DNA of 64,000 nt from Corallococcus macrosporus. GTDB lineage: Bacteria > Myxococcota > Myxococcia > Myxococcales > Myxococcaceae. The position numbers and the translations under genes were made by a program. Within the stretch, counting starts at the first letter, position 1, and each line of letters starts with the position of its first letter. Positions 34,548-43,498 of the stretch are shown one piece after another. The notes under the pieces are model-generated. The model made no database searches, had not been told where the DNA came from, and worked only from the letters and a program-made list of their open reading frames with translations. The stretch lies in NCBI RefSeq assembly GCF_017302985.1, contig NZ_JAFIMU010000017.1, forward strand, positions 62,001 to 126,000, given 5' to 3'.

Positions 34548-35432
34548 ATGTCGAGTTCCAACAAGCCCGTGCTGGGCATCATCGGCGGCAGCGGCCTGTA
34601 CCAGATTGACGGCCTGACGGACGTCTCGTGGCGCCGGGTGTCGTCGCCCTTCGGTGAGACGTCGGACGAGTTCTGCTTCGGCCGCATCGGCGACCAGCCG
34701 GTGGTGTTCCTGCCGCGCCACGGCCGCGGTCACAAGATTCCCCCGTCGGAGCTGAACTTCCGCGCGAACATCGACGCGCTCAAGCGCAGCGGCGTCACGG
34801 ACATCCTCTCCGTCTCCGCGGTGGGCAGCCTGCGGGAGGACCTGCCGCCCGGCACCTTCGTGGTGGTGGATCAGTTCGTGGACCGCACCTTCGCGCGCAC
34901 GAAGAGCTTCTTCTCGCAGGGGCTGGTGGCGCACGTGTCCATGGCGAAGCCCACGTGCTCGCGCCTGGGTGACGCGGTGATGGCCGCGTGCGAGGGCCTG
35001 GACATCAAGGTCGTGCGCGGCGGCACGTACCTGGTGATGGAGGGCCCGCAGTTCTCCACGCTGGCGGAGAGCAAGCTGTACCGGCAGTGGGGCTGCGACG
35101 TGATTGGCATGACCAACATGCCGGAGGCCAAGCTCGCCCGTGAAGCGGAGATCTGCTACGCGAGCGTGTCGATGGTCACGGACTACGACTGCTGGCATCC
35201 GGACCACGACGCGGTGACGGTGGACCAGGTGGTCGCGGTGCTGCTGGGCAACGCGGGCAAGGCGCGCGGGCTGGTGAAGAACATCGCGCCGCTCGTGGGC
35301 CAGCACACGGCCCTCTGCAAGGCCGGCTGCCAGACGGCCCTGGAGCACGCCATCATGACGTCGCCCGACGCACGCGACCCGGCCATGGTGGAGAAGCTCT
35401 CCGCGGTGGCGGGCCGCGTCCTCAAGCGCTGA
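34548..35432 (+). CDS. mtnP: S-methyl-5'-thioadenosine phosphorylase MtnP
   Basis: A 294-residue trimeric purine phosphorylase that splits methylthioadenosine (and usually 5'-deoxyadenosine) into adenine and a ribose-1-phosphate. It has the N-terminal [10 protein letters not shown] phosphate loop, [31 protein letters not shown] and [23 protein letters not shown], all standard for MtnP. The cytoplasmic enzyme lies 48 bases after mtnC on the same strand; nothing looks like a terminator between them. Confidence 0.95.
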   Translation: MSSSNKPVLGIIGGSGLYQIDGLTDVSWRRVSSPFGETSDEFCFGRIGDQPVVFLPRHGRGHKIPPSELNFRANIDALKRSGVTDILSVSAVGSLREDLPPGTFVVVDQFVDRTFARTKSFFSQGLVAHVSMAKPTCSRLGDAVMAACEGLDIKVVRGGTYLVMEGPQFSTLAESKLYRQWGCDVIGMTNMPEAKLAREAEICYASVSMVTDYDCWHPDHDAVTVDQVVAVLLGNAGKARGLVKNIAPLVGQHTALCKAGCQTALEHAIMTSPDARDPAMVEKLSAVAGRVLKR

Positions 35433-35458
35433 ACGCGGGACCAAAGGAAGACACGGCG

Positions 35459-36574
35459 ATGAAAGTCCAAGGCGTTCCCATGCGCTCCATCTGGGTCGAG
35501 TCCGACGGCTGGAGCGTCGGCGTCATCGACCAGACCCGGCTGCCGCACGCGTTCGTGAAGGTGAAGCTGTCCACGGCGGATGAGGCCGGCCACGCCATCC
35601 GCAGCATGCTGGTGCGCGGCGCGCCGCTCATCGGCGCCACGGCCGCGTACGGCGTGTGTCTGGCCATGCGGCAGGACGCGTCCGACGGCGCGCTGGAGAA
35701 GGCGCTGACGATGCTGCGGGCCACGCGGCCCACGGCGGTGAACCTGCACTGGGCGCTGGACGGGATGCGCCAGGTGCTCGCGCCGCTGAAGCCCTCGGAG
35801 CGCGTCGCCGCGGCGTACCGGCAGGCGGCGGCGCTGTGCGACGAGGACGTGGCCATCAACCGCGCCATCGGCGAGCACGCGCTCAAGCTGTTCCAGGAGG
35901 CGTGGGACAAGAAGGGCCGCAAGGGCCGGCTGAACGTCCTCACGCACTGCAACGCCGGGTGGCTCGCCACGGTGGATTGGGGCACGGCGCTGGCGCCCAT
36001 GTACCTGGCGCACGACGCGGGCATCCCCCTGCACGTCTGGGTGGATGAGACGCGGCCGCGCAACCAGGGCGCGGTGCTGACGGCGTGGGAGCTGGGACAG
36101 CACGGCGTCCCGCACACCGTCATCGCGGACAACGTGGGCGGCCACCTGATGCAGCACGGAGAGGTGGACCTGTGCATCGTCGGCACGGACCGCACGACGG
36201 CGCGCGGTGACGTGGCGAACAAGATTGGCACGTACCTCAAGGCGCTAGCCGCGAAGGACAACGGCGTGCCGTTCTACGTGGCGCTGCCTTCGCCCACCAT
36301 CGACTGGACCATCCAGGATGGCGTGAAGGAGATCCCCATCGAGCAGCGCGAAGGCACGGAGCTCAGCGACGTGACGGGCCGGCTGCCGTCGGGGGACATC
36401 GCCACGGTGCGGATCACTCCGCCGGGCAGCCCCGCCGCGAACTACGCGTTCGACGTGACGCCCGCGCGGCTGGTGACGGCGCTCGTCACGGAGCGCGGCG
36501 TGTGTCCCGCGACGGAAGAAGGGATGCTGTCGCTCTTCCCGGAGCGGCGCGCCCAGCGGAGCGCGGCGAAGTGA
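35459..36574 (+). CDS. mtnA: Methylthioribose-1-phosphate isomerase MtnA
   Basis: A 371-residue eIF2B-like aldose-ketose isomerase converting methylthioribose-1-phosphate (or 5-deoxyribose-1-phosphate) to the ribulose form. Motifs: [32 protein letters not shown] with the catalytic Cys, and [19 protein letters not shown] with the catalytic Asp. AAGGAAG lies about 9 bases before ATG 35459. Its stop overlaps the GTG start of the downstream aldolase (GTGA), which links the two genes functionally. Confidence 0.95.
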   Translation: MKVQGVPMRSIWVESDGWSVGVIDQTRLPHAFVKVKLSTADEAGHAIRSMLVRGAPLIGATAAYGVCLAMRQDASDGALEKALTMLRATRPTAVNLHWALDGMRQVLAPLKPSERVAAAYRQAAALCDEDVAINRAIGEHALKLFQEAWDKKGRKGRLNVLTHCNAGWLATVDWGTALAPMYLAHDAGIPLHVWVDETRPRNQGAVLTAWELGQHGVPHTVIADNVGGHLMQHGEVDLCIVGTDRTTARGDVANKIGTYLKALAAKDNGVPFYVALPSPTIDWTIQDGVKEIPIEQREGTELSDVTGRLPSGDIATVRITPPGSPAANYAFDVTPARLVTALVTERGVCPATEEGMLSLFPERRAQRSAAK

Positions 36575-37221
36575 GCGGAGCGGGGGGCGTCCTCCACCTT
36601 GCGCTGCGCGAGGCGATGGTGGCCACCGCGCGGCGGATGAACACGTCCGGGCTGAACCAGGGCACGTCCGGCAACCTGAGCCAGCGGGTGGAGGGTGGCT
36701 TCCTCCTCACGCCATCCGGGATGAACTACGAGACGATGACGCCGGAGGACCTGGTCCTCATGCGCTTCGACGGCTCGCACGAGGGCCACCGCAAGCCGTC
36801 CACGGAGTGGCAGCTGCACCGGGACCTCCTCCAGGCGCGGCCGGAGGTGGGCGCGGTGCTGCACTCGCACAGCATGTTCAGCACCACGCTGGCGTGCCTG
36901 CGCCGGGGCATCCCCGCGTTCCACTACATGGTGTCCGCGGCGGGCGGCACCGACGTGCGCTGCGCGGAGTACGCCACCTTCGGCACCCCGGAGCTGGCGC
37001 GCAACATGATGGTGGCCCTGGAGGGCCGCAAGGCGTGCCTGCTGGCCAACCACGGGCTGGTGGCGGTGGGCGCGGACCTGGCCTCCGCCTGGAAGCTGGC
37101 GGTGGAGGTGGAGACGCTGGCGGCCATGTATTGGCGGGCGCTCCAGCTTGGTGAGCCCGTGCTGCTGGACGACGCCGAGATGGAGCGCGTGTTCCAGCAA
37201 TTCCGGGGGTATGGGCAGTAG
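36571..37221 (+). CDS. Class II aldolase, candidate 5-deoxyribulose-1-phosphate aldolase
   Basis: A 216-residue class II aldolase/fuculose-phosphate aldolase family enzyme. It has the full set of active-site residues: GTSGNLS (phosphate loop), P-S-T-E-W-Q-L-H (catalytic Glu), VLHSHS (two zinc His) and [10 protein letters not shown] (third zinc His). It lacks the YTWG of MtnB, so it should be an aldolase rather than a second dehydratase. Position directly after and overlapping mtnA (GTGA, start GTG 36571) suggests it cleaves 5-deoxyribulose-1-phosphate to dihydroxyacetone phosphate and acetaldehyde, as in the DHAP shunt, or the methylthio analogue. The specificity is inferred from context. Confidence 0.85.
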   Translation: MSGAGGVLHLALREAMVATARRMNTSGLNQGTSGNLSQRVEGGFLLTPSGMNYETMTPEDLVLMRFDGSHEGHRKPSTEWQLHRDLLQARPEVGAVLHSHSMFSTTLACLRRGIPAFHYMVSAAGGTDVRCAEYATFGTPELARNMMVALEGRKACLLANHGLVAVGADLASAWKLAVEVETLAAMYWRALQLGEPVLLDDAEMERVFQQFRGYGQ

Positions 37222-37326
37222 GAGGTGCTTCGCGCACACGTTCCTGCATGATTCTCCGGGTCCCTGCCTCTAAGTCGGGAAGGGGAGGCCCGGGTGGGTC
37301 ATCCCTGGTCCCCAGGAGGCGTCGGC

Positions 37327-40300
37327 ATGCGGTGGGTTCTCGGGTGCATGGTGGTGATGGCACTGGGGTGTGCCTCGATCATGCCCGTGGGTCGCGAGCC
37401 CTCGGACCCCCGGCTGGCGGACGCCCTCAAGGCCTTCGACCAGGCCGCGACGCTCTACGAGGCCGGCCGGTACGCCGAGGCCATGGCGCCCGGAGCGCGG
37501 GCCCTGGCCCTGCGGGAGGCCGTGCTGGGGGACTCGCACCCGGACGTCGCCTACGCCCTGAACCTGCTGGGGGAGCTGTACCGGCTGCAGGGGGACTTCG
37601 CCCAGGCGGGCGTCCTCCACGAGCGCGCGCTGGCCATCCGCGAAGCGGTGGTGAACGACGACGCCGCGAAGTCCGTCACCGCGGCCAGGCTGCTCGGCTT
37701 CGCCGCCTCCCCGATGATGGAGACCGACCGCCAGGCTGGAGGCTTCTACGACCACGGGCACGCCATGTCCCGGCGGACGAACAACCTGTTCAGCCTGGAC
37801 AAGCGCAGCCGCATGGGGGCCCTGGCCAGCCAGGAGGCGACCCTCAGCGAGAACCAGTCCGCCTACGCGGAGTCCCTCAACAACCTGGCCAACCTCTACC
37901 AGCAGCAGGGCCTCTACAGCCGGGCGGAGCCGCTCTACTCGCGCGCGCTGGACCTGCGGGAGAACGTGCTCGGCAAGCAGCATCTCACCGTCGCGGACTC
38001 GCTCAACAACCTGGCGCTGCTCTACCGGGAGCAGGGGCTCTACAACCGCGCGGAGCCGCTGTACGTGCGGGCGCTCTCCCTGCGCGAGTCGGCGCTGGGC
38101 AAGGAGGCCCCGCTCATCGCGGACTCGCTCGACACGCTGGCCACGCTCTACCAGGACCAGGGGCTCTACGGCCGCGCGGAGCCGCTGGGCCTGCGCGCGC
38201 TCGCCATCCGCGAGTCGGCGCTCGGCAAGAAGCACCCGCTGGTGGCGGACTCGCTCAACAACCTGGCCAATCTCTATCAGGACCAGGGGCTGTATGACCG
38301 GGCCGAGCCGCTCTACGCGCGCGCGCTCGCCATCCGCGAGGCCGCGCCCGACAGCAGCGCTTCGGACCTGGCCGCCGCGCTGAACAACCTGGCCACGCTC
38401 TACCAGGCGCAGGGGAAGTACGGCCGGGCGGAGCCGCTCTACGCGCGCGCGCTCGGCCTGTGGGAGGCGGCGCTGGGCCGCAGCCATCCGCACGTCGCCG
38501 CGTCGCTCAACAACCTGGCCACGCTCTACCGGAAGCAGGGGAAGCTCACCCAGGCGGAGCCGCTCTACGCGCGCGCGCTCGCCATCTGGGAGGAGGTGCT
38601 GGGCAGGAACCACCCGGACGTCGCGGGCTCGCTCAACAACCTGGCCAACCTCTACCGGGACCAGGGGATGTACAGCCAGGCGGAGCCGCTCTACGCGCGC
38701 GCTCTCTCCATCCGTGAGGCGGTGCTGGGCAGGAACCACCCGGACCTCGCGGCCTCGCTCAACAACCTGGCCCTCCTGCGTCTGGCGCAGCACCGGCTGG
38801 AGGACGCCGTGCCGCTGTTCACGCGCGCCTTCGCCGTCTCCGAACAGCGCCTGCGCCGCGAGGCCCTGGAGTTCTCCGAGGCGCGGCTGGCCAGCTTCCT
38901 CCAGCACCTGCGCGCGGACGAGGAGCAGCTCTACGCGCTGGTGCGCGCGCACCCGGAATCGGCGGACGTGCGGCGTCTGGCATTGAGCGCGGCGCTGCTG
39001 CTCAAGGGCCGCTCCGTCGAGGAAACGGCCGACATCTCCCGCGCGGTCTACCGGAGCCTGGGCACGGAGGAGCGCGGCACCTTCGAACGGCTGCGCAAGC
39101 TGCGCACCCAGCTGGCCCGCCTCTCGCTCCACGGGCCCGGCGCGCTCACGCCGTCCGCCTACCAGCGGCAGCTCACGGCGCTGACCACGCAGGGCGACGC
39201 GCTGGAGGCGACGCTTGCCAGCCGCTCCGCGCCGCTGCGCGCGCTGGCCGCGCTGCCGTCTCCCGAGGACATCGTCGACCGCGTCGCCGAGACGCTGCCG
39301 AAGGACGGCGCGCTCGTGGAGTTCATCACCTACGAGGACCGTCCTCTCGTGCAGGGAACGGGCACGTCGCAGCTGCGCTGTCTGGCATTGGTGCTGATGC
39401 CCGACGCGAGCATCCGCGCGCTCGACCTGGGCCCCGCCGGCCCCATCGAAGCGGCGGCCTCCCGCCTGCGGGACGCGCTGGCGCGCCGGGATGCCGCCTT
39501 CGAGGAGTCCTCGCACGCGCTCTACCAGCTCGCCTTCCAGCCGCTGCTGCCGCTGCTGGGCAAGACGCGCCGCCTCTTCCTCTCCCCGGATGGCGAGCTG
39601 GCCCTGGTGCCCTTCGCGGCGCTGCACGACGGCCAGCAGTACCTGGTGGACAGCTACGACTTCATCTACCTGACCTCCGGCAAGGACCTGCTGCCGCGCT
39701 CCCAGCAGCCCCGGCCCGCGTCCTCGGTGGTGGTGCTGGCGGATCCGGCGTTCAACACGAGCCCCCGGCCTCCCATGGGAGGCACCTCCGTGGTGGCCGA
39801 GCGTTCGCCGTCGTCGCGGCGCGCGGACCTGGTGGCGCGGGACTGGGCTCCCGTCCCGCTGCCGGGCTCGCGCGAGGAGGCGGAGGCCATCCAGCGCCTG
39901 TTCCCGCAGGCGCAGCTGTTCCTGGGGACGAAGGCGACGAAGGAGCGGCTGCTGCACCTGCGCACGCCGGGCATCCTGCACCTGGCCACCCACGGCTTCT
40001 TCCTGGAGGACGCCACCGCGCCGGAGAACACCTCGCGTGCCGTCGCGACCTTCGGCGCGCTGGGCGAGGATCCGCCGGCCACGCGTCCGCCGGATCCACT
40101 GCTGCGCTCCGGCCTGCTGCTCGCGGGCGAGACGGCGAAGACGAGCGCTCCCGGTGCCTCTTCCTCCGACAGCGCGCTGGTGACGGCGCTGGAGCTGGCG
40201 GGGTTGGACCTGTGGGGCACGCAGCTCGTGGTGCTGTCCGCCTGTGACACCGGCCGGGGCGCGGTCCGGCGCGGGCAGGGTGTCTACGGCTTGCGCCGGG

Positions 40301-40560
40301 CGTTCCTGGTGGCGGGCGCGGAGACGGTGGTGATGAGCCTCTGGAAGGTGGACGACGCGACGACGCGCACGCTGATGGAGACCTATTACCGCCACCTGCT
40401 CGGCGGCGAGGGACTGGCCACGGCGCTGCGTGAGGCGATGAGGGAGCTGCGGAAGGCGCAGCCCCATCCGCACTACTGGGCGCCGTTCATCGCCATGGGG
40501 CGGGACACGCCGCTGCGGTTGCTGGACGTGGGGCCGATGGCTCAGGCCGGCGGCGGGTAG
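37327..40560 (+). CDS. TPR-CHAT domain lipoprotein (caspase-like peptidase)
   Basis: A predicted lipoprotein of 1077 residues (signal MRWVLGCMVVMALGC, lipobox A-L-G-C). Kinesin-light-chain-like TPRs run to about residue 520, including eight back-to-back 42-residue units (LNNLA-LY---G-Y--AEPLY-RAL). A helical linker leads to a C-terminal CHAT domain with LHLATHGFF (His 889) and VLSACDTGRGA (Cys 973), the catalytic pair of this caspase-related clan. CHAT proteases cleave proteins, sometimes only after the TPRs sense a partner. ATG 37327 is supported by CAGGAGG 9 bases upstream. As a lipoprotein it should act in the periplasm or at the surface. Its 3' end overlaps the convergent metalloprotease gene by 19 bases. 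Confidence 0.9.
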   Translation: MRWVLGCMVVMALGCASIMPVGREPSDPRLADALKAFDQAATLYEAGRYAEAMAPGARALALREAVLGDSHPDVAYALNLLGELYRLQGDFAQAGVLHERALAIREAVVNDDAAKSVTAARLLGFAASPMMETDRQAGGFYDHGHAMSRRTNNLFSLDKRSRMGALASQEATLSENQSAYAESLNNLANLYQQQGLYSRAEPLYSRALDLRENVLGKQHLTVADSLNNLALLYREQGLYNRAEPLYVRALSLRESALGKEAPLIADSLDTLATLYQDQGLYGRAEPLGLRALAIRESALGKKHPLVADSLNNLANLYQDQGLYDRAEPLYARALAIREAAPDSSASDLAAALNNLATLYQAQGKYGRAEPLYARALGLWEAALGRSHPHVAASLNNLATLYRKQGKLTQAEPLYARALAIWEEVLGRNHPDVAGSLNNLANLYRDQGMYSQAEPLYARALSIREAVLGRNHPDLAASLNNLALLRLAQHRLEDAVPLFTRAFAVSEQRLRREALEFSEARLASFLQHLRADEEQLYALVRAHPESADVRRLALSAALLLKGRSVEETADISRAVYRSLGTEERGTFERLRKLRTQLARLSLHGPGALTPSAYQRQLTALTTQGDALEATLASRSAPLRALAALPSPEDIVDRVAETLPKDGALVEFITYEDRPLVQGTGTSQLRCLALVLMPDASIRALDLGPAGPIEAAASRLRDALARRDAAFEESSHALYQLAFQPLLPLLGKTRRLFLSPDGELALVPFAALHDGQQYLVDSYDFIYLTSGKDLLPRSQQPRPASSVVVLADPAFNTSPRPPMGGTSVVAERSPSSRRADLVARDWAPVPLPGSREEAEAIQRLFPQAQLFLGTKATKERLLHLRTPGILHLATHGFFLEDATAPENTSRAVATFGALGEDPPATRPPDPLLRSGLLLAGETAKTSAPGASSSDSALVTALELAGLDLWGTQLVVLSACDTGRGAVRRGQGVYGLRRAFLVAGAETVVMSLWKVDDATTRTLMETYYRHLLGGEGLATALREAMRELRKAQPHPHYWAPFIAMGRDTPLRLLDVGPMAQAGGG
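37876..38883 (+). repeat. Eight tandem 126-bp repeats encoding TPRs
   Basis: The DNA repeats with an exact 126-bp period, eight units, each starting at a CTCAACAACCTGGCC-like or near variant sequence and each encoding one 42-residue TPR. The units are diverged, the last most so. This pattern points to expansion by unequal recombination within the CHAT protein gene. Confidence 0.85.
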
Positions 40561-41453
40561 ATGTCCTCGAGGATTTCCGAACGCCCGGGGTACGTCCGCT
40601 CGAACTCGGCCAGGGCCTTGGGGCCGCCATCGAGCGCGCGCATGTACTCGGACCAGGCCTCCGCGAAGTCCTCCGTGTAGACGCCGGAGTCGTTGAAGCT
40701 GTCCTCCGTGTACTCGTTGAGGTGGTTGCCGTCCGCGGCGGCGGCCTCCGCCCAGCCGTCCGGGATGGGAGGGGGCTCGCCCGCGTACTGCTCGAGGATG
40801 CGGGACAGCCAGGTGTCGTTCGCGTTCTCCACCTGCCGGCCGATGAGGTGGCCAATCTCGTGGTGGAAGATGTCGTCCGTCACGTACTCCCCACCGTTGT
40901 AGAAGGTGATGGTGCCGTCGCCCGCGCGCGCGGCGGCATTGTCCGGATCCGGGTCCTTCTTGATGACGACGCGCTCGAGTGAGCCCCGCAGGTCCTCCGG
41001 CGTCTCGCTGTACGAATCGATGACCTGGGCGAGCACGGCCTCCGCGTCCGCGTCGGCGCCTTCCTCGACCCGCACGGTGAACCGGTCGTCCCCCACGGTG
41101 ACGACGTAGACGTCGTCACCGCCACCCGCGAAGCCGGGAGGGAGCTGCGTGACGGACACCTGCTCGGTCTTCCCGTCCGTGTTGGTGAAGGGCACCGTCT
41201 TGCCCGTCTCCAGGGCCTCTTCCACGGCGGCACGGCGCGGGTTGATCAGCTTCCCGAGGTCGCCGGGCAACAGGGGCGGGAGCGGCGGGAGGAGGGGCTT
41301 CGCGGGCCGGGCTGACTCGAAGCCGCTGGTCCCCTGGAACGCGCGCACCGCCGTGTTCTGGATGGGCGCGGGCTTGAGCGGGAGCGCGGCGGGAACGACG
41401 GGCTTGGGGGCCGGAGCCAGCGTGAGGGGGCGGGACAGAAGCTTCGTGAGCAT
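40542..41453 (-). CDS. Putative zinc metalloprotease (anthrax lethal factor-like HEIGH motif)
   Basis: A 303-residue protein with the zinc motif IFHHEIGHLIG (H198-E199-x2-H202) and, about 60 residues on, EDFAEAWSEYM (261-271), which can supply the third ligand Glu as in the ATLF/Pro-Pro endopeptidase group. The first 65 residues are Pro/Ala/Leu-rich with no hydrophobic signal core, then a domain rich in Asp and Val (residues 95-165). AAGGAGAG lies 6 bases before ATG 41453. Members of the group are toxins or extracellular proteases. Family assignment is by motif only. It converges with the TPR-CHAT gene, sharing 19 bases at the 3' ends. Confidence 0.7.
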   Translation of the reverse strand: MLTKLLSRPLTLAPAPKPVVPAALPLKPAPIQNTAVRAFQGTSGFESARPAKPLLPPLPPLLPGDLGKLINPRRAAVEEALETGKTVPFTNTDGKTEQVSVTQLPPGFAGGGDDVYVVTVGDDRFTVRVEEGADADAEAVLAQVIDSYSETPEDLRGSLERVVIKKDPDPDNAAARAGDGTITFYNGGEYVTDDIFHHEIGHLIGRQVENANDTWLSRILEQYAGEPPPIPDGWAEAAAADGNHLNEYTEDSFNDSGVYTEDFAEAWSEYMRALDGGPKALAEFERTYPGRSEILEDIYPPPA

Positions 41454-41515
41454 GGAGGACTCTCCTTGCCCCCTGTACGAAATGCTCCCGCACCCGGTTA
41501 CATCCCCGGGACAGT

Positions 41516-42688
41516 TCAGGCGCTGCGCAGCGTGAGGAGCGTCACCTCGGGCGGGACGCCGATGCGGAAGGGGAGCCAGTGCCCCGTGCCGCCGGAGACG
41601 TAGAGGTGGCTGTCCTTGAAGCGATAGCGGCCCAGCATGTGCTTGAAGGCGAAGCCGAACAGCGGCACTCCCAGGAAGGCCACCTGTCCACCGTGGGTGT
41701 GGCCCGCGAGCGTGAGGCGCGCGCCGCGCTCTGCCGCGTAGGGGAAGAAGTCCGGGTGGTGGGAGAGGCACAGGACCACGTCGTCCGGGTGGCCCTCCTT
41801 GAACGCCGTCTCCGCGGAGCGCTGCCAGCGCCGGTCGCGGCCGGTGCGGCTGCCGCCGGACATGGGGAAGTCCACGCCCACCACGCGCACGCGCTGCCCG
41901 CCGTGCTCAATCACGTGGGTCTCATCCACGAGCAGCCGGACCGGAGCGCCACGCTGGGCCAGCTGTTCGTAGCCGCCCAGGACCTCCTCCAGCCCGCGCC
42001 AGTGCTCGTGGTTGCCGAGCACCGCGAGCATGCCGTGGCGGGCCGTCGTGGAGGCGAGGGCAGCCATGGTCTCGTCGATCTGATTCACGTCGTCGATGAG
42101 GTCCCCGGTCATGACCTGGAGGTCCACGCCGGCGGTGTTCATCACTTCCACGGCGCCGCGCAGGTACTCGGCGGAGATGAAGGGGCCCACGTGGACGTCG
42201 GTGATCTGCCCGATGCGGAAGCCATCGAGCGCGGCGGGGAGGCCACGCAGCTTCACCTCCACCTCGCGCACGGTGAAGCCCAGGCTGCCGCCCACGACGC
42301 CCACGCCACTGGCGCCGATGGCGAGGACAGGCATGGCCTGACCGGCCTTCACGAGGAGGCTGCGGCGCTCCAGGTCCACGCCCGGAGGCGCGGCCTGCTG
42401 ACGGCGCTCGGCGCGCAGCTTGAGGATGAGGAACGGCAGGCCCATGAGCATCACCAGCAGCGCGGAGATGCTCCACACGACGGCGAACAGCTTCACCGGC
42501 ACGAGGAACGGAGGCGTGTGGTGCAGGCCGTAGCCGGTGACCGCGGGCACGGTCCAGGCCGCGAACGCGAAGACCATCAGCCCCACCAGCACGCCATGGC
42601 GCCAGCCGCGAGTGACGGCGGGCCACAGCCTGCGAAGCACGAGGTACGCGCCCAGGTAGACGAACAGCAGGACCAGCAGCCTTCCCAT
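41516..42688 (-). CDS. Membrane metallophosphoesterase (YkuE/YaeI-like)
   Basis: A 390-residue protein. Four hydrophobic helices occupy residues 1-105. From about 150 on it is a calcineurin-like phosphoesterase: ITDVHVG (D-x-H), TGDLIDD (G-D-x2-D), LGNHEHW (G-N-H-E), LSHHPDFFP and LAGHTHGGQ (G-H-T-H). Relatives hydrolyse lipid-linked phosphates such as UDP-diacylglucosamine or have unknown substrates. A twin-arginine-like R-R-S-L-L-V-K stretch precedes a weak hydrophobic segment (residues 118-145), as in YkuE, so the catalytic domain may lie outside the inner membrane. It is divergent from the Sit-like pair. Confidence 0.87.
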   Translation of the reverse strand: MGRLLVLLFVYLGAYLVLRRLWPAVTRGWRHGVLVGLMVFAFAAWTVPAVTGYGLHHTPPFLVPVKLFAVVWSISALLVMLMGLPFLILKLRAERRQQAAPPGVDLERRSLLVKAGQAMPVLAIGASGVGVVGGSLGFTVREVEVKLRGLPAALDGFRIGQITDVHVGPFISAEYLRGAVEVMNTAGVDLQVMTGDLIDDVNQIDETMAALASTTARHGMLAVLGNHEHWRGLEEVLGGYEQLAQRGAPVRLLVDETHVIEHGGQRVRVVGVDFPMSGGSRTGRDRRWQRSAETAFKEGHPDDVVLCLSHHPDFFPYAAERGARLTLAGHTHGGQVAFLGVPLFGFAFKHMLGRYRFKDSHLYVSGGTGHWLPFRIGVPPEVTLLTLRSA

Positions 42689-42826
42689 GGTGTGCGCGCT
42701 CTCGGTGTCGTGAGGAGCCCGGAGGATAACGGACCCCCTGACACCGCGCTGTCCTCCGTGACCGGGCTGCTCGCCTCCTGGGCTCCATGGGGTTGAACAT
42801 GGAATAACAGGAAAAACGGAGGCGAC

Positions 42827-43495
42827 ATGCGCGCGGTGTGGCTGTGGCTGGTGGTGCTGCTGGGGTGCGCGTCCGCACCCGTGCCCATCCAGGCATCAAG
42901 GGAGTGTGAGGACCGCGACGAGGACCAGTGCCTCACGCAGGTCTGCGAGGACGACGTCTGCGCATTGTTCCGGTGCGAGGACCTGTCCCCGAACCGCATC
43001 GTGCGAACACGAGGCGCCATGCCCGTGGCGCCCATCTTCGTGGCACCCGGCAGCGGGCCTCAGCGGACGTGGGGAAGTGCGCAGGGACTGCCGCGAGACG
43101 CGGTGCCCGTCATGGTCTTCCGCTGGCATCGGCGGGAGAAGCTGCCGAGTGAGGTCCGTCGCGAGAAGGCGTTACAGGAGTGGGCGAAGCGGCCGAAGGA
43201 GCGGCACCACATCTTCCCTCAGGCGTACAAAGCCAAATTCGACGACAAGCGCATTGAAATCCACAAGTACGTCTTGATGATCGATGCGGAAGTGCACGCG
43301 CGTATCCACCGCGGCGAACGTGGCGGACCCTGGAACCGGGACTGGCGAATCTTCCTTGATCGGGACGACGGCAAGGTGCCGATCTCCAAGTACTTTGAAC
43401 ATGCCTCCTGGATGATCCAGAAGTATGAGCTCTTCGGCTTGCCCATGACGTACTGGCAGCAGTTCGAACTCTCACCCGTGCCCTTCGAGGACTGA
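42827..43495 (+). CDS. SitA6-like polymorphic toxin lipoprotein
   Basis: A 222-residue lipoprotein (lipobox L-L-G-C, Cys14). A Cys-rich N-terminal region follows (Cys at 27, 35, 40, 45, 50). The C-terminal domain has RHHIFPQAY (126-134), IHKYV, VHARIHRG (156-163) and GGPWNRDWRIF (166-176). I recognise this as the myxobacterial lipoprotein family TIGR02269, now called SitA6, in which outer-membrane exchange delivers toxin to siblings that lack immunity. The His-rich motif resembles HNH/AHH-type nucleases, suggesting the killing activity, but that is inference. GGAGG lies 5 bases upstream of ATG 42827. The immunity gene follows after 3 bases. The coding sequence looks less GC-rich than its neighbours. 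Confidence 0.8.
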   Translation: MRAVWLWLVVLLGCASAPVPIQASRECEDRDEDQCLTQVCEDDVCALFRCEDLSPNRIVRTRGAMPVAPIFVAPGSGPQRTWGSAQGLPRDAVPVMVFRWHRREKLPSEVRREKALQEWAKRPKERHHIFPQAYKAKFDDKRIEIHKYVLMIDAEVHARIHRGERGGPWNRDWRIFLDRDDGKVPISKYFEHASWMIQKYELFGLPMTYWQQFELSPVPFED

Positions 43496-43498
43496 GCG

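Noticed and set aside
37876-38883. Regular repeats as a possible CRISPR array
   Set aside because: The 126-bp units are contiguous, in frame and encode TPRs; there are no spacers and no cas genes.
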